Assembly (NCBI GenBank): GCA_002724925.1
Contig: PBQA01000025.1
Coordinates: forward strand, 38,674-102,673
DNA length: 64,000 bases
Reading direction: 5' to 3'
DNA from: Oceanospirillaceae bacterium
Lineage (GTDB): Bacteria; Pseudomonadota; Gammaproteobacteria; Pseudomonadales; Oceanobacteraceae
Position 1 is the first letter of the stretch. Each line of letters opens with the position of its first letter. This document shows positions 8,439-17,890 of this stretch, in pieces. The notes below the pieces were generated by a model. That model was not told the origin of the DNA. It saw nothing but the letters and a program-made list of their open reading frames with translations, and did no database searches. The translations under genes and the position numbers were made by a program.

Positions 8439-9209
8439 GTGAACCGATTTACATTGCCACTGGCGGTGAGCATTTTAATGTTCCCGCTGGCGGCAGGTGC
8501 CGAGGCTGACGTTGCCTCTAAAATGGTGCTGAAAAGCGATAAAGACAGTGCTGCAATTCAGCAGAGAATTAACGCTCTCGATGACGATACCCGCGACAAG
8601 CTGGAAGAGACCCGTCAGCTTCTTGCACGTGCTGAGCAACTGGCACTCTATAACAGTCAGATGGAAGCCATTATTGCTGATCAGGAAGAAGAAAAGTTAA
8701 GCCTGGATCAGCAAATCGAAGACATTAACGATACTGAGCAAGGTATTTTGCCTCTTATGCAGTTGATGCTTTCTCAGTTGGAAGCAGATATTGAAACAGG
8801 CCTGCCGTTCCTTAAAGAAGAACGAGCGGTTCGCCTGGCTAAATTGAAGGCGTCGCTTGGCCGCGCGGATGTCACCGTATCTGAGAAGTTCAGACGCGTG
8901 CTTGAAGCTCTCCAGATTGAAGTTGATTACGGGCGTACGATTGAACGCTATCGCGAGAATAAAGATGGCAGGGCGTTTGATTACCTCAGAATAGGCAATG
9001 TCGCGCTTTATCGCCGCTCACTTGATGCTGGAGAATCCTGGATCTGGGCGGATGGTGACTGGCAGGCTCTTTCAGGCGATCTGGCCAAGCCTTTAGAGCG
9101 CGCGGCCCGCGTGGCAGAGCAGAGTGTCGCTCCACAATTAATCGTCGTGCCAATACCCGGAACAGAAACGTCCGAATCAAAAATATCTGGCAAAAAAGGG
9201 GCTGAATAA
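8439..9209 (+). CDS. DUF3450 periplasmic coiled-coil protein of the TonB2 operon
   Basis: A 256-residue secreted protein starting with GTG directly after the protease stop. It has a signal peptide (residues 1-21, ending AAGAEA) and then a long charged coiled coil (about 30-150: RDKLEETRQLLARAEQ, EEEKLSLDQQIEDIND). The C-terminal part has the DUF3450 pattern with GRAFDYLRIGNVALYRRSLD and WIWADGDW. In gammaproteobacteria this family precedes the ExbB-like TtpC gene, and it is thought to be a periplasmic accessory of TonB2-type energy transduction. Its stop overlaps the next start by one base (TAATG). The role is inferred from context. Confidence 0.85.
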   Translation: MNRFTLPLAVSILMFPLAAGAEADVASKMVLKSDKDSAAIQQRINALDDDTRDKLEETRQLLARAEQLALYNSQMEAIIADQEEEKLSLDQQIEDINDTEQGILPLMQLMLSQLEADIETGLPFLKEERAVRLAKLKASLGRADVTVSEKFRRVLEALQIEVDYGRTIERYRENKDGRAFDYLRIGNVALYRRSLDAGESWIWADGDWQALSGDLAKPLERAARVAEQSVAPQLIVVPIPGTETSESKISGKKGAE

Positions 9210-10528
9210 TGAGATTTATTACGACCCTCATCCTTGCTTGGATAGCCCCCCTTGTGATTGCCGATACTTTGATCGAAAGCGCTCAGCAGTTCACCAGGTA
9301 CGAGCAGAACTTTGACCAGGCTCGCCTGGCTGCTTTTAAACAGGATCTGGCTTCGCAGGAAAGGGCGCTGCAACAGGCGCGTTCGTCACTGGCTGCAGAA
9401 GAAAACCGTGCAGAAGAGCTTCGCTCTCAATTCTCTCGCAATGAAGAAATTCTCACCGAAAAAACCGAAGCTTTGCGCCTTCGTACGGGTAGCCTTGGCG
9501 AAATGTTTGGTGTGGTTCGCCAGGTTGCAGGTGATTTAAGAACGATTACATCCAGCAGCATTACCCGTGTAGACGGTACAGAAACACCAGCAAACCTGGA
9601 TGCACTGGCCGAGTCCAAGGCTCTGCCTGATCTCGGAAAGATCAAAGCCCTATGGCAGACCCTACGTCAGGAAGCTTCTCTGAGTGGAGATGTTGCTTAC
9701 CTGACTGCGCCTGTCGTCCAGGCAGATGGCTCTACAGCGGAAGAAAACGTCGTGCGCTTGGGTGCTTTTACCGTTATCGGCACCAATAACGGCGGTCAGT
9801 ACCTCATCGCCGATGAGCAACTGGGCGCGCTGCGTCCGCCGTACCGCCAGCCGGGCGAAGCTGCAATGCTGGCCGACTGGCTTGATAGCACCGGAATAGC
9901 CCTTGTCGGCCTTGACCCTTCTCGTGGTGCACTCCTGAATATCGAAGCCGCCACGCCCTCCATTGGTGAGCGTATTCAGCAGGGAGGTACGATTGGCTAC
10001 ATCATTATTGCTCTCGGCGGTGTCGGCCTGCTGATAGCGCTCTGGAGACTGGCAGCACTTCTGCAGATCAGCGCAGGTATGCGCCGCCAGCTGAGCGATA
10101 AGTTGGCGGCGAAAGATGACAACGCCCTGGGTCGTGTCATGATTGCCTCTCTTGGGGATCGCACTGATACCGAACTGCTTGAAGCAAGGCTTGATGAGGC
10201 CGTACTACGTGAGCTTCCTGCCATTGAACGAGGTCAGTCGGTTATTAAGCTGCTGGCAGGCATTGCACCTCTTATGGGGCTGCTTGGTACTGTGACTGGC
10301 ATGATTGCGACGTTTCAGGCCATTACCGCGTTTGGTTCAGGCGATGCAAAACTGATGGCTGCGGGTATCTCTCAGGCTCTGATTACTACGGTGCTTGGTC
10401 TGGTGGTTGCTGTTCCTCTGTTGCTGCTTCATAGCTGGGTAGCCTCACGCAGTCGCGAATTGGTACACATCCTTGATGAGCAGTCAGCAGGCATAATCGC
10501 TGAGGCGCAGGAGTCATCACGCAAATGA
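9209..10528 (+). CDS. TtpC-like MotA/TolQ/ExbB proton channel protein with periplasmic extension
   Basis: A 439-residue protein with a signal peptide (1-18), a periplasmic domain with a coiled coil (about 35-90, SQERALQQARSSLAAEENR), and then a MotA/TolQ/ExbB channel domain from about residue 260. The channel signature is seen at IAPLMGLLGTVTGMIATFQAI and in the last helix (TTVLGLVVAVPLLLLHSW). This is the TtpC architecture of Vibrio-type TonB2 systems, where it works beside a normal ExbB. It overlaps the next gene by four bases (ATGA), which supports a coupled complex in the inner membrane. Confidence 0.88.
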   Translation: MRFITTLILAWIAPLVIADTLIESAQQFTRYEQNFDQARLAAFKQDLASQERALQQARSSLAAEENRAEELRSQFSRNEEILTEKTEALRLRTGSLGEMFGVVRQVAGDLRTITSSSITRVDGTETPANLDALAESKALPDLGKIKALWQTLRQEASLSGDVAYLTAPVVQADGSTAEENVVRLGAFTVIGTNNGGQYLIADEQLGALRPPYRQPGEAAMLADWLDSTGIALVGLDPSRGALLNIEAATPSIGERIQQGGTIGYIIIALGGVGLLIALWRLAALLQISAGMRRQLSDKLAAKDDNALGRVMIASLGDRTDTELLEARLDEAVLRELPAIERGQSVIKLLAGIAPLMGLLGTVTGMIATFQAITAFGSGDAKLMAAGISQALITTVLGLVVAVPLLLLHSWVASRSRELVHILDEQSAGIIAEAQESSRK

Positions 10529-11040
10529 TCTGGCTGACAGATTTTTTTGAGCGTGGTGGTCCGGTTCTGTATGCCGTGCTGCTGACCGCGGTATTTCTCT
10601 GGGTTCTGATTTGCCTGCGACTTTGGTTTTTCTACATTGAGCGTAAGCGTTTCTTTGAAAAGCTCTCGGGAGATTGGCGTTTGCGTTCGGACCGTACCAG
10701 CCGCAATGCGCGTTATATACGTAAGGCGTGGATTGGTCGGTTCTATCTTGAGGCGACCCGCACTATGCCGCTGTTGGCAACATTGATAGCAATCTGCCCA
10801 CTTCTTGGTTTGTTGGGTACGGTTACCGGGATGATTCAGGTGTTTGATGTGTTGTCAGCCACAGGGACAGGCAATGCCCGGGCGATGGCGTCGGGCATTG
10901 CACAGGCGACGCTGCCAACCATGGCCGGTCTCGTCGTTGCGTTATCTGGCTTGTATTTTCGCAGTCGTTTTCAGCGATTGGCTGAGCGTAGCCAGCAGGA
11001 ACTGGCAGATCGACTGCCGTTGAGTGAGGAGTTGGCCTGA
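10525..11040 (+). CDS. exbB: ExbB-type proton channel subunit (TonB2 system)
   Basis: A 171-residue MotA/TolQ/ExbB protein with three membrane segments (about 14-36, 85-110 and 125-148). The conserved channel motif reads CPLLGLLGTVTGMIQVFDVL, and the helix 3 region reads ATLPTMAGLVVALSGL. It is shorter than E. coli ExbB and matches the ExbB2 size class. Together with ExbD it converts the proton gradient into TonB motion. Both of its ends overlap neighbouring genes (ATGA at the start, TGATG at the end). Confidence 0.9.
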   Translation: MIWLTDFFERGGPVLYAVLLTAVFLWVLICLRLWFFYIERKRFFEKLSGDWRLRSDRTSRNARYIRKAWIGRFYLEATRTMPLLATLIAICPLLGLLGTVTGMIQVFDVLSATGTGNARAMASGIAQATLPTMAGLVVALSGLYFRSRFQRLAERSQQELADRLPLSEELA

Positions 11041-11441
11041 TGGCTCGCAGACACGTTGCCTCAGAAGGGCAGGAAGGTGATATCGACATCACTCCGATGC
11101 TGGATATCGTGTTTATCATGCTGATTTTCTTTATCGTGACGACCTCTTTCGTGAAAGAGAGTGGCGTTACGGTGAGCCGTCCGACAGCCAGTACCGCTGA
11201 AAGCAAGCAGGGCAGTAATATCCTGATTGCGATTCGTGCAAACGGAGAAATCTGGATCGATAAACGCTCGGTGGATCTTCGCGCTGTGCGCGCGAATACC
11301 GAGCGACTTAAAGCGGAGAGTCCTGAAGGTGCTGTGGTCATTCAGGCAGATGAGTTCGCACCGACCGGAATACTCGTTAAGGTAATGGATCAGGTACGTC
11401 TTGCCGGTGTTACGGATATATCGGTAGCGGCAACAGAATGA
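11040..11441 (+). CDS. exbD: ExbD-type TonB accessory protein
   Basis: A 133-residue ExbD/TolR protein. A short cytoplasmic N-terminus (EGDIDITPMLDIVFI) carries the conserved Asp that lines the proton path in the single membrane helix (about residues 18-38). A periplasmic domain follows (GEIWIDKRSVDLRAVRAN, EGAVVIQADEFAPTGILVKVMD). It pairs with the ExbB encoded just upstream, and its last codons overlap the TonB start by four bases. Confidence 0.92.
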   Translation: MARRHVASEGQEGDIDITPMLDIVFIMLIFFIVTTSFVKESGVTVSRPTASTAESKQGSNILIAIRANGEIWIDKRSVDLRAVRANTERLKAESPEGAVVIQADEFAPTGILVKVMDQVRLAGVTDISVAATE

Positions 11442-12058
11442 TATCGATTAAACCACTGGTAGCTGTTTTCGGTGGCTTGTCAGTCGCCGTTCTTCTTTTT
11501 CTTGGTATGGCGGCCATGGTAGCGCCACCTGATGATTTTGCGTTAAATCGTGAAGAACCTGTACTGGTCGACTTTTCCAGTCGGCGTCAGGATTCGGCGT
11601 CTGAAACGCGTTCGCGTAAGAAACCGCCACCTCCTCCCGAAACGCCGATGACTCCTCAGTCAAACACGCAGGATCAAACTCCTGCCCCGGTGACCGCGCC
11701 GGCATTGAGTCTGAGCCCTCTCAGCCCGGATTTGAGCGTGGGTGAACTTGTGTCCTCGTCAGGGTTGCTGGATGGTGTGTCGGTTGCTGACGCCGAAGTG
11801 GCCCCCTTGGTCCGGCCACCGGCGGTATATCCAGCCAGAGCAAAGATGAGAAACATCGAAGGTAGCGTCACAGCCAGGCTTACTATCCGGCCTGATGGAA
11901 CAGTCAGTGACGTTGAGATTATCCAGGCAGAGCCAGAAGGCGTCTTTGAGCGAGAGGCCATGAGGGCGATGTATCGATATCGTTTCTCTCCCAAAATGGT
12001 TGATGGTGAAGCGGTGACGCAAACAGCCACACAAACGCTGGAGTTTTCACTGCAATGA
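11438..12058 (+). CDS. tonB: TonB2-type energy transducer
   Basis: A 206-residue TonB family protein. The N-terminal anchor helix is at about 5-28, followed by a short proline-rich periplasmic spacer (KKPPPPPETPMTPQ) and a C-terminal TonB domain from about residue 125 (PAVYPARAKMRNIEGSVTARLTIRPDG is the typical first half, with YRYRFSPKMVDGEAV near the end). The short spacer is typical of TonB2 rather than of E. coli TonB. It transfers energy to outer-membrane TonB-dependent receptors for iron or other ligands; no receptor gene is encoded in this window. Confidence 0.92.
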   Translation: MISIKPLVAVFGGLSVAVLLFLGMAAMVAPPDDFALNREEPVLVDFSSRRQDSASETRSRKKPPPPPETPMTPQSNTQDQTPAPVTAPALSLSPLSPDLSVGELVSSSGLLDGVSVADAEVAPLVRPPAVYPARAKMRNIEGSVTARLTIRPDGTVSDVEIIQAEPEGVFEREAMRAMYRYRFSPKMVDGEAVTQTATQTLEFSLQ

Positions 12059-13248
12059 ATCGTCTTGTTTACAGCCTGATCTGCCTTGTTTTGCTTTTTC
12101 CCGGGCTCTCTACCTATGCATCAACGCTCTCTGAGCGACAGTATCGCCTGCTTGAAAAAGCACAGGAATTAGTCGCTGAAGAGTCGTATCAGGAGGCATT
12201 GGAAGAAACGCAGGATGCCGCGGATGATTGGGACGCAGGGCTTGGTTTGGTGCTTATTCTTCAGTTAAGAGGCCAGGTCTATCAGATGCTCGATCAGCCG
12301 GAGAAAACGCTGGAATCATACGAGCGAGCACTGTCCCTTGATGTACTCGAGGGAACTCGCCGCTCAGCCCTGGCTGCAGCGGTAGCACAGTTGTATCTGA
12401 TTGGCAGTCAGCCGATGAAGGCCAGGGATATTCTGATTCCGGCGTTGCAAGCTCCTGCGGGTGATGGTCTTAATCACGCCCCGCAGGCCTATGTTATTGT
12501 GGCCATTTCGTATCAGACACAAGAGCGCTGGCGCGAGTCCTTGCCGTGGTTGGTTCAAGCGGAAGCGTACGCAACATCAATTCCAGAAAATTGGTTGGCA
12601 ATGCGTGCCGCGGCAGAGTTTCAGACGAGTGATTTTGCCGCAGCCGAAGTAACCATGAAAAGACTTGTTGAACGGGCTCCCGACAAAAGAAATTACTGGG
12701 TGCAACTTGCAGCAGCGCAGCAGTTTCAGGATAAACAGGCTGAACAACTCGTAAGCCTGGAAATTGCACATCAACGCGGTCTGCTTTCAGGGAGTAGCGA
12801 AGAGCTGCTGATGATACAGCTGCAGGCAGCGCAGGATATGCCCGCCCGCGCCGCCAGGAACCTTGAGCGGCGAATTGCCGATCAAACATCTGCCGACAGC
12901 GACATCGCCAATGAATTGCGCCTGTTGAGTGCCTTCCAGCGTCAAGCTCGTGACCTCGCCGCTGCCGCTAAGACTATGGTGTCAGGTGATGTCGCGTCCG
13001 TTAATGAAGCCATTCAGCTGGCGATGATGGACGGTGATTGCCCGCTGGTTAAGAAGCTTGCGGGAGCAAATGTCCGCAGGCTCGAAGGTGTGACGATGAT
13101 TTCGGTTGCGCAGTGCGAACTGAATGATAACGACACCGCGGGTGCAAGAGAATGGTTTCAGAGAGCTGGCGAGAAAGCTGACAGTGCGGTGATCGCCTCT
13201 CAATGGCTGGCGTATTTGTCAGATCTGCAAAAGGCAGGATTAAGGTAG
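12055..13248 (+). CDS. TPR-repeat protein at the end of the TonB2 operon
   Basis: A 397-residue periplasmic TPR protein: signal peptide 1-22 (LLFPGLSTYAS) and tetratricopeptide repeats along most of the length (for example YQEALEETQDAADDW, PEKTLESYERALSLD, DFAAAEVTMKRLVERAPD). Such a protein is regularly the last gene of TtpC-type TonB2 operons and probably acts as a scaffold. It overlaps tonB by four bases. Its stop codon lies inside the first arm of a strong palindrome that can serve as a terminator. Confidence 0.82.
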   Translation: MNRLVYSLICLVLLFPGLSTYASTLSERQYRLLEKAQELVAEESYQEALEETQDAADDWDAGLGLVLILQLRGQVYQMLDQPEKTLESYERALSLDVLEGTRRSALAAAVAQLYLIGSQPMKARDILIPALQAPAGDGLNHAPQAYVIVAISYQTQERWRESLPWLVQAEAYATSIPENWLAMRAAAEFQTSDFAAAEVTMKRLVERAPDKRNYWVQLAAAQQFQDKQAEQLVSLEIAHQRGLLSGSSEELLMIQLQAAQDMPARAARNLERRIADQTSADSDIANELRLLSAFQRQARDLAAAAKTMVSGDVASVNEAIQLAMMDGDCPLVKKLAGANVRRLEGVTMISVAQCELNDNDTAGAREWFQRAGEKADSAVIASQWLAYLSDLQKAGLR

Positions 13249-13264
13249 ATTGCTACCTTAATCC
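13237..13264. terminator. 12-bp perfect hairpin between convergent genes
   Basis: GGATTAAGGTAG, a 4-base loop (ATTG) and CTACCTTAATCC form a perfect 12-bp stem that overlaps the stop codon of the TPR gene. It lies between the convergent TonB operon and xthA. No strong T-tract follows on either side, so it may act as a bidirectional barrier or as a 3'-end stabiliser rather than a classic intrinsic terminator. Confidence 0.6.
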
Positions 13265-13282
13265 CAGACGTATGCGCAAAAG

Positions 13283-14095
13283 TTATTTGAACGTGGCCCA
13301 GATAGGGGCATGATCGGATGGTTTTTCTGTGCCCCGTATCTCGTACGAGACCCCCGCATTAATACAGCGTTCATAGAGGGACGGTGTTACCAGAATATGA
13401 TCGATCCTCAGCCCGCGCTTGGGCGTGTCGTCAAACCCTTTTGAACGATAATCAAACCAGCTGAACGTGTTGCTGTCTGACGGATGAATCTTACGATGGG
13501 CATCCTGAAGCCCCCAGTTGAGTAGGGTTCCGTACCACTCTCGCTCTTCAGGCTGGAAACTGCACTTTCCTGATTTTAACCAGCGCTTGCGGTTTGGCTC
13601 ACCAATTCCGATGTCGGTATCTTCAGGTGAAATATTCATATCACCCATAATCAGAACGTTATCGTCAGTGGTGAAGTTTTCATTCAGATAGCGCATCAGA
13701 TCAGAATAGAACTTACGCTTCGCCGGGAACTTTGTTTCGTGATGGATACTTTCACCCTGCGGAAAGTAGCCATTAATGACATGCCAGAGCTCACCGTCGA
13801 TGCGATACGCCGCATGAATCAGACGTTTTTGGGCGTCCTCGTCATCCCAGGGCCAGCCTTTTTGTACGGACTCCGGAGCGTTGAGGCTGAGAAGGGCTAC
13901 GCCGTAATGACTCTTTTGACCGAAAAACTCAACGTGATAGCCGATTTCCTGAACAACATCGGCCGGAAACTGTTCGTCGTGAACTTTCGTTTCCTGTAAG
14001 CCGATGATATCCGGGGCTAACTGATCGCGGATGGCTTCCAGTTGATGTGGTCGTGCTCGAACGCCGTTGATGTTAAAGCTCACGACTTTAGGCAT
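13283..14095 (-). CDS. xthA: Exodeoxyribonuclease III
   Basis: A 270-residue AP endonuclease and 3'-exonuclease of base excision repair (E. coli enzyme, 268 residues). The start [19 protein letters not shown] is the family N-terminus and contains the Asn ligand region. Other motifs are IIGLQETKV (metal-binding Glu), [21 protein letters not shown] (Asp and Asn), LRIDHILVT, and the C-terminal [10 protein letters not shown] with the catalytic Asp-His. A longer frame to 14149 exists but would run through the thiI 3' end. The start overlaps the thiI stop by 8 bp, so it is probably translated from the thiI mRNA. Confidence 0.95.
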   Translation of the reverse strand: MPKVVSFNINGVRARPHQLEAIRDQLAPDIIGLQETKVHDEQFPADVVQEIGYHVEFFGQKSHYGVALLSLNAPESVQKGWPWDDEDAQKRLIHAAYRIDGELWHVINGYFPQGESIHHETKFPAKRKFYSDLMRYLNENFTTDDNVLIMGDMNISPEDTDIGIGEPNRKRWLKSGKCSFQPEEREWYGTLLNWGLQDAHRKIHPSDSNTFSWFDYRSKGFDDTPKRGLRIDHILVTPSLYERCINAGVSYEIRGTEKPSDHAPIWATFK

Positions 14096-15596
14096 TAGCT
14101 GGCTCCTTCTGTTGTGCATCAGTGAGAGGACGTCGGATGTCGGGTTCATTGAAAATGCCGAATGATATCGTGCTGTCGATGTTCAGGTGATGGGCATGAA
14201 TGCGGCTCATGGTGCCTTTCTGGCAATAGAGCAAATACCTGTGCTCGTCATTGAACTCGGTGCGCCGGGATTCCAGTTCGTAAAATGGTATTTCCAACAC
14301 ACGATTGTTGGTCAACTGGAGAGGGTTGTCTGCGGATTCAGCCGGGTGTCGAATATCGACAATAATGTCATTGAGCTTTGGTGTTTCGACAATCGGGACA
14401 TCTTCAAGGCCACTCTCGGCCTCAGTAATTACATCGTCGATTCGCTGAGTGACTGAACGGCTCAGTGCATCTTCAAGTACCGCCATGTCGAAATTTAACT
14501 CGGTTTCTTCGACGCGTTTCCGGTCTCCCATGGTGGTCGGATTGACCGAGATTACACCACAGTATTCAGGCATATTTGCAGCGAACGCCTCGGTGCCAAT
14601 ACGGCGTGCGGTGTTGATGATTTCTTGCTTATCCATGGCGGCCAGTGGGCGTAGCACCATGTGATCGGTAACCCGGTCGATGACAGCTAGATTAGTGATG
14701 GTTTGCGATGCTACTTGAGCGACCGCCTCACCGGTGACGAGGGCAGGGAGGCGCAGATCATCCGCAACACGTGATGCAGCGCGGAACATCATTCGCTTAA
14801 GCACAACGCCCATCTGGCTGGTCTCTACCTTAGTCAGAATTTCAGTCACTACTTCTTCGAAAGGTACCGTCACAAACTTAACTTTGTGCGACTCTCCGTA
14901 GGTACTCCACAAATAATGGGCGACTTGCTTAACACCTATTTCGTGGGCGCTACCGCCGAGGTTAAAGAAGCAGAAGTGAGTTTTAAGTCCACGCCGCGTC
15001 ATCAGGTAGCTGGCTACCGTCGAGTCGAACCCTCCAGAGATCAGTGACAGAACATCGCCCTGACTGCCCAGAGGGTAGCCCCCAAGTCCTTTTATTTGCT
15101 GGCGTACTACCTGAACTCTGTCGTTACGTATTTCTGCGTTAACGACGACCTCAGGATTCTTGAGCGACACAGAAACGGCATCTGTCTCTTTGAGTATGCC
15201 GCCGCCCATGTATATCTCCGCCTGATGAGAGGTGAAATCATGATGGCCGGCCCGCTTGATGCGCACGCAGAAACTCTTACCAGCGACTCTTTCGCGGTAT
15301 TCATCTCTTACACGCTGATACGCGTCATCAAGTGTCTCGAATTCGTACTCGCCAATTTCAAGCGAGAAGCCAATACCCGGTGTATGACTCAGGATGTCGA
15401 TGGCCTTTCGTCTTGAAACGTCGTCTTCCTGATTCATGATAATCAGCAGGCTATCCCACTTATTCTGCACATCTGCCGACAACATGTGCTGACGGAACAG
15501 CACCTGCAGATTCTGGCGAAGAATCTTGGTCATCTGTTTTCTTGCAGACTTGGATTTGATAGTGATTTCAGGGAATAGCTTTACAACAAACTTCAT
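14088..15596 (-). CDS. thiI: tRNA 4-thiouridine synthase / thiamine sulfurtransferase ThiI
   Basis: A 502-residue ThiI. An N-terminal ferredoxin-like and THUMP region (1-165) is followed by the ATP-binding PP-loop SGGFDSTV (residues 187-194) and a C-terminal rhodanese domain with the persulfide cysteine in [11 protein letters not shown] (about Cys458). A second conserved cysteine is in [13 protein letters not shown]. The enzyme makes s4U8 in tRNA and supplies sulfur for the thiazole of thiamine. It is about 20 residues longer than the E. coli protein because of a C-terminal tail ([11 protein letters not shown]). Confidence 0.95.
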   Translation of the reverse strand: MKFVVKLFPEITIKSKSARKQMTKILRQNLQVLFRQHMLSADVQNKWDSLLIIMNQEDDVSRRKAIDILSHTPGIGFSLEIGEYEFETLDDAYQRVRDEYRERVAGKSFCVRIKRAGHHDFTSHQAEIYMGGGILKETDAVSVSLKNPEVVVNAEIRNDRVQVVRQQIKGLGGYPLGSQGDVLSLISGGFDSTVASYLMTRRGLKTHFCFFNLGGSAHEIGVKQVAHYLWSTYGESHKVKFVTVPFEEVVTEILTKVETSQMGVVLKRMMFRAASRVADDLRLPALVTGEAVAQVASQTITNLAVIDRVTDHMVLRPLAAMDKQEIINTARRIGTEAFAANMPEYCGVISVNPTTMGDRKRVEETELNFDMAVLEDALSRSVTQRIDDVITEAESGLEDVPIVETPKLNDIIVDIRHPAESADNPLQLTNNRVLEIPFYELESRRTEFNDEHRYLLYCQKGTMSRIHAHHLNIDSTISFGIFNEPDIRRPLTDAQQKEPANA

Positions 15597-15638
15597 GACG
15601 GACCGGGGGTAGGTGCAAAACGCGGCATTATAGCCGAG

Positions 15639-15678
15639 CGTTGGTCAGAGTCATAATGCGTCGGTCGGAGTCATGAGG
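15639..15678. repeat. Tandem 20-bp imperfect repeat upstream of thiI and phaB
   Basis: CGTTGGTCAGAGTCATAATG (15639-15658) is followed directly by a second copy that matches at 16 of 20 positions (15659-15678). It sits in the 240-bp gap between the divergent thiI and phaB genes. The 20-bp period would place two protein sites on the same DNA face. This could be a regulator binding site, or chance duplication. Confidence 0.35.
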
Positions 15679-15836
15679 ATTTACACTGCAATGACAGTGG
15701 CAACATTGCCATATCAACAGGGCAGGACTAGTGACAATTTCAGCCACTGATGTTCACAAAGCTGCAGGGTAACACTAGTTTCATTAGTAGAAGTTAAAAC
15801 ACGTCTACAGCACGAAGTGAACTGAAGGAGTAGGAA

Positions 15837-16583
15837 ATGGCGAAGCGTATTGCACTCGTTACTGGTGGTACAGGTGGCATAGGATCGGCTATCTGCAAAA
15901 AACTTGTGGATGACGGTTATCAGGTCATTGCTGGGTACTATTCGGGCGGTAAGCACGAAAAAGCTCAGAAGTGGCAAGAGCAGATGGCGGCCGAGGGGTA
16001 CGATATCCCTGTGGCATTCGGCAATATTACCGAATGGGAGTCATGTGAAGCCTGCATTGAAGGAATCAAACGCGACTTCGGTACGATTGATGTACTAGTG
16101 AACAATGGCGGCATTACCCGCGATTCTACGCTGCGGAAGATGAATCAGGAGCAGTGGGTCGATGTTATCAATACTGACCTGACCTCCGTGTTTTATATGA
16201 CGCGGATGGTAGTGAATGACATGCTCGCTAACGGCTATGGGCGAATCATTAACATCAGTTCAGTCAATGGTGAGAAAGGGCAGTTTGGTCAGGCTAACTA
16301 CTCTGCAGCGAAAGCCGGTATGCACGGCTTTACCAAAGCCGTCGCTCAGGAGGTTGCCAGTAAAGGCGTGACGGTAAATACCATTTCTCCGGGCTATATT
16401 GCGACGCCAATGATCATGGAAGTGCCAGAGGAGATTCGCGAGGGGATTCGCAAGAATATCCCGGTCGGGCGTTTCGGTAAGCCAGAGGATATCGCCCGTG
16501 TAGTGAGCTTCCTGGCTCATGAGGACGCGAGCTTCATTACAGGTACAAACGTCTCTGCCAACGGTGGTCAGTACATGCACTGA
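15837..16583 (+). CDS. phaB: Acetoacetyl-CoA reductase (NADPH), PHB pathway
   Basis: A 248-residue short-chain dehydrogenase highly like PhaB, which reduces acetoacetyl-CoA to (R)-3-hydroxybutyryl-CoA for polyhydroxybutyrate synthesis. It has the cofactor motif TGGTGGIG (9-16), NNGGITRD, and catalytic Ser142, Tyr155 and Lys159 in NISSVNG and NYSAAKAG. The segment GEKGQFGQANYSAAKAGMHG is typical of PhaB rather than FabG. A good ribosome site (GAAGGAG) lies 9 bp upstream. It stands alone: no phaA or phaC is in the window. Confidence 0.9.
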   Translation: MAKRIALVTGGTGGIGSAICKKLVDDGYQVIAGYYSGGKHEKAQKWQEQMAAEGYDIPVAFGNITEWESCEACIEGIKRDFGTIDVLVNNGGITRDSTLRKMNQEQWVDVINTDLTSVFYMTRMVVNDMLANGYGRIINISSVNGEKGQFGQANYSAAKAGMHGFTKAVAQEVASKGVTVNTISPGYIATPMIMEVPEEIREGIRKNIPVGRFGKPEDIARVVSFLAHEDASFITGTNVSANGGQYMH

Positions 16584-16597
16584 CCGGTCCTGAAAAT

Positions 16598-16630
16598 AAC
16601 CGGAGAACGCCAGCCGCTCTCCGGTTTTCT
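16598..16630 (+). terminator. Intrinsic terminator after phaB
   Basis: AACCGGAGA (16598-16606) pairs with TCTCCGGTT (16618-16626) around an 11-base loop and is followed by TTCT. It lies 14 bp after the phaB stop. The stem is GC-rich at its centre, and the T-tract is short but present. Confidence 0.75.
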
Positions 16631-16660
16631 AACCTGTTTAGTGTTTTACCTGCACCGAGC

Positions 16661-17890
16661 TCACAGCTCAGGCTTAAGTTTCTTATGGCGAGCACTGGCA
16701 TGGCGCTCGCGCATTTCTGTATCTATATAACGATCGGTTGTTGCCATGCTGGCGTGACCTGCATCTTCGCGAACATGCTCTTTAGGTCGGAACTTTACGT
16801 CTTCGGAGATACCTGTGTGCCTCAGCCAGTGAACGGTTGAAACTTTCAACTCCTGAGCCTCTTCTTTCAACCCTTGATCTGACATTCTGTCGTAGGCCAT
16901 ATCAAAGCATCGCTGCACCAGATAGCGCACTTGGCGCGTACTAGTGACAGGCCCGCGTCCTCTGAGTTTCGGCAGAAGCGGTGTTTGCTCTCCCACATAG
17001 GGCATCGGCGGCAGTGATAAGTGAGTCCTGTACCTACGCAGTGCAGACATCATGTCGTCGGATACCGTGACCATCCGCGCTTTATTGCCTTTGCCTACGA
17101 CCCTTAGCCACCAGTTTCCGTCCTGATCTTGTTGGAAATCACCCATCACCGGCGCAGAACGTTCGTCTGCCACTAACTCTGATATCCTGAGATACATGCC
17201 AAACAGGCATTTCATAATAAAGAGTGTTCTTTCGTGTTCTTCGGGTGATGTCTCGGCGAGTTGTTCAACAGTCTCTAAAATGAAATCCCATTGCAGGTTT
17301 GAAAGTCGTCGTACCGGCTCTTGGTATGCATGGCGCTGAAGGAACTTACTCTTTTGGCGAATCAGCGAGACGGGGTTGAGTTTCAGGTAGTCTTCCTGGA
17401 TCAGAAAATTGAAGTAGGTCGACAAAACCGCAAACAAAGACTGGAGCGACTTTTGAGATAACGCCATTGAGGGTGCGTTGCCCAGCTTGTCAGCCTTGCT
17501 CACAAAAGGGCGCCATTTGGGGTTTGCAGTACGCTCTCCATTCTTTGACAGAAATCTCGGCGCCTGGACGGAGCCTGTCCAGGCTTTGGGTGGGTTCTGG
17601 CAAAAATGAATATAAGCTTCAAGATCCTGACGGGCGAGCTCACCAAGAGACTTCTTCTGAATCATCCAGCTCCACTGAAGTAGCCTTTCTGTTTCGCGGC
17701 GATAACTGTTAAAGGTTGCGGTTGAGCCATTGTAGGCCTGCAGAAACGTAATCGTATGGATAAGGTCATCAAACGACTCTGACGGGCTGGCGCCGTAACT
17801 CGCAAGAGTCTTACGCGCGTAGGAAAGAGGGTTGCTGATTTCCTCGAGCTGGTCGATCAGTGGTGTTGGTGTCAGGACGTCAGTTTTCAT
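16661..17890 (-). CDS. Solitary tyrosine recombinase/integrase
   Basis: A 409-residue site-specific recombinase. The N-terminal core-binding domain spans about 40-175. The catalytic residues are Arg235 (YLRISELV), Lys267 or Lys270 (VVGKGNKARMV), His354 and Arg357 (HWLRHTG), His379 (GHASMATT) and the nucleophile Tyr388 (DRYID). All are present, so the enzyme should be active. It has no phage or transposon partner genes. Instead it has a 0.7 kb non-coding region upstream. The family resembles lone integrases of marine gammaproteobacteria; its DNA target is unknown. Confidence 0.85.
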   Translation of the reverse strand: MKTDVLTPTPLIDQLEEISNPLSYARKTLASYGASPSESFDDLIHTITFLQAYNGSTATFNSYRRETERLLQWSWMIQKKSLGELARQDLEAYIHFCQNPPKAWTGSVQAPRFLSKNGERTANPKWRPFVSKADKLGNAPSMALSQKSLQSLFAVLSTYFNFLIQEDYLKLNPVSLIRQKSKFLQRHAYQEPVRRLSNLQWDFILETVEQLAETSPEEHERTLFIMKCLFGMYLRISELVADERSAPVMGDFQQDQDGNWWLRVVGKGNKARMVTVSDDMMSALRRYRTHLSLPPMPYVGEQTPLLPKLRGRGPVTSTRQVRYLVQRCFDMAYDRMSDQGLKEEAQELKVSTVHWLRHTGISEDVKFRPKEHVREDAGHASMATTDRYIDTEMRERHASARHKKLKPEL

